Positions 40,165 to 40,517 of a stretch of DNA of 40,517 bases are shown here, in pieces. The position numbers and the translations under genes are program-made. The notes under the pieces are model-generated. The model did no database searches and had not been told where the DNA came from. It was given only the letters and a program-made list of their open reading frames with translations. Origin of the DNA: a virus; the IMG/VR virus record IMGVR_UViG_3300025293_000009, positions 1 through 40,517 of that record; one strand, written 5' to 3'. Position 1 is the first letter of the stretch, and each line of letters starts with the position of its first letter.

Positions 40165-40479
40165 ATGCCATGGTCAATGTTTGAACATTATTTGCAAAAA
40201 TATGAAAAATTTTTTTCACAGGATAGGGTTCCTTGGACAAAACCTGAAAACATAAGGGTAGATGATAGCATAATGACAGTAGTTATAAAAACAAAGGGGG
40301 GTAGGTTCATAAAAAATGAAATTCCAGTGTGCAAATCCCTGTTCAAGGGGTTGCGAGTCGTCTACGCTACAAAAGGGGGGGTGTGGGGGGTAGCCTTTGC
40401 TAGTGGGATAGTTAGTCGTTTGGGGGTGGGTTGGAAACTGCGCAGTATCGGATTGGTTGTGGCTATTGGGAACAGATAG
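40165..40479 (+). CDS. Uncertain plus-strand hypothetical protein
   Basis: This 104-residue frame is the only plausible plus-strand gene. Its first two thirds read like a small folded protein (SMFEHYLQKYEKFFSQDRVP, IRVDDSIMTVVIKTKGGRFI), while the last third (VWGVAFASGIVSRLGVGWKL) is Gly/Val-rich and less convincing. The ribosome site is weak. It is divergent to the LexA-like gene, which often marks a switch. A minus-strand frame open from the right edge overlaps the last 114 bases, so one of them is false. The family is not recognised. Confidence 0.38.
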   Translation: MPWSMFEHYLQKYEKFFSQDRVPWTKPENIRVDDSIMTVVIKTKGGRFIKNEIPVCKSLFKGLRVVYATKGGVWGVAFASGIVSRLGVGWKLRSIGLVVAIGNR

Positions 40480-40517
40480 TCTTCTAGTTCTTGTTGAGTA
40501 CCAGTCTTAGTTTCTCT

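Noticed and set aside
40362-40517. Minus-strand frame of 51 codons open from the right edge
   Set aside because: It has no visible start, a Pro/Thr-rich C-rich end and overlaps the plus-strand candidate; too little is present to support it, though it could be the end of a gene outside the window.

Overview
The window is the packaging, virion and lysis half of a tailed-phage genome, most likely a short-tailed (podovirus-like) marine phage of the kind known mainly from uncultured ocean viral contigs. The evidence is an almost unbroken run of about forty genes on the minus strand. These include a large terminase, a P22-type portal, a scaffold, an HK97-fold-type capsid protein, two adaptor-like neck proteins, a nozzle/hub-like tail protein and a giant virion protein. 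No sheath, tail tube, tape measure or tail-assembly frameshift pair was seen. No integrase, tRNA, rRNA, CRISPR or insertion sequence was seen. The host cannot be named from this sequence.

Layout in transcription order, from right to left. The right end (39.7-40.5 kb) is a control region. It holds a 75-residue LexA-type winged-helix protein without the LexA protease domain, a 151-bp intergenic stretch full of CTGGTAT/ATACCAG half-sites, and a doubtful divergent plus-strand gene. Next come an HNH nuclease, a protein with a polyvalent-protein-like module, the terminase, a 49-residue gene and the portal (34.3-39.7 kb). The head module (30.6-34.3 kb) carries a GroES-type co-chaperonin, a scaffold, two small head proteins and the major capsid protein, and ends in two hairpins, one with a U-rich tail. 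The neck region (25.4-30.5 kb) alternates small, very basic Gly-rich proteins with two adaptor candidates, a zinc-ribbon protein and a Rossmann-fold DUF115-like protein.

The fibre region (19.6-25.4 kb) is dominated by a 1435-residue fibre. It has about 66 tandem 17-residue YadA-head-like repeats and a C-terminal S74 self-cleaving chaperone domain. A 2OG-Fe(II) oxygenase follows, then six small membrane or membrane-associated genes (16.5-18.9 kb) that look like a lysis cassette, although no endolysin was found. After the nozzle-like protein, the left third (1-14.4 kb) encodes large internal or ejected virion protein candidates and a GNAT-like protein. It ends in a protein of at least 1778 residues that runs off the left edge and carries an HExxH zincin motif and a winged-helix-like segment.

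Two features look least explained. A short Gly-rich motif (roughly aromatic-x-x-GG-x-I-x-R-[YF]-Q-x-G, with variants) recurs in at least seven different proteins of the neck and internal-virion groups, as a shared docking peptide might. The protease-less LexA-like protein sits directly beside an array of LexA-like dyads in front of the whole late operon, suggesting a minimal late-gene switch. Genes are tightly packed, with ATGA, TAATG or 8-19-base overlaps at many junctions, so translational coupling is probably widespread. No gene-free stretch longer than 300 bases exists in the window.
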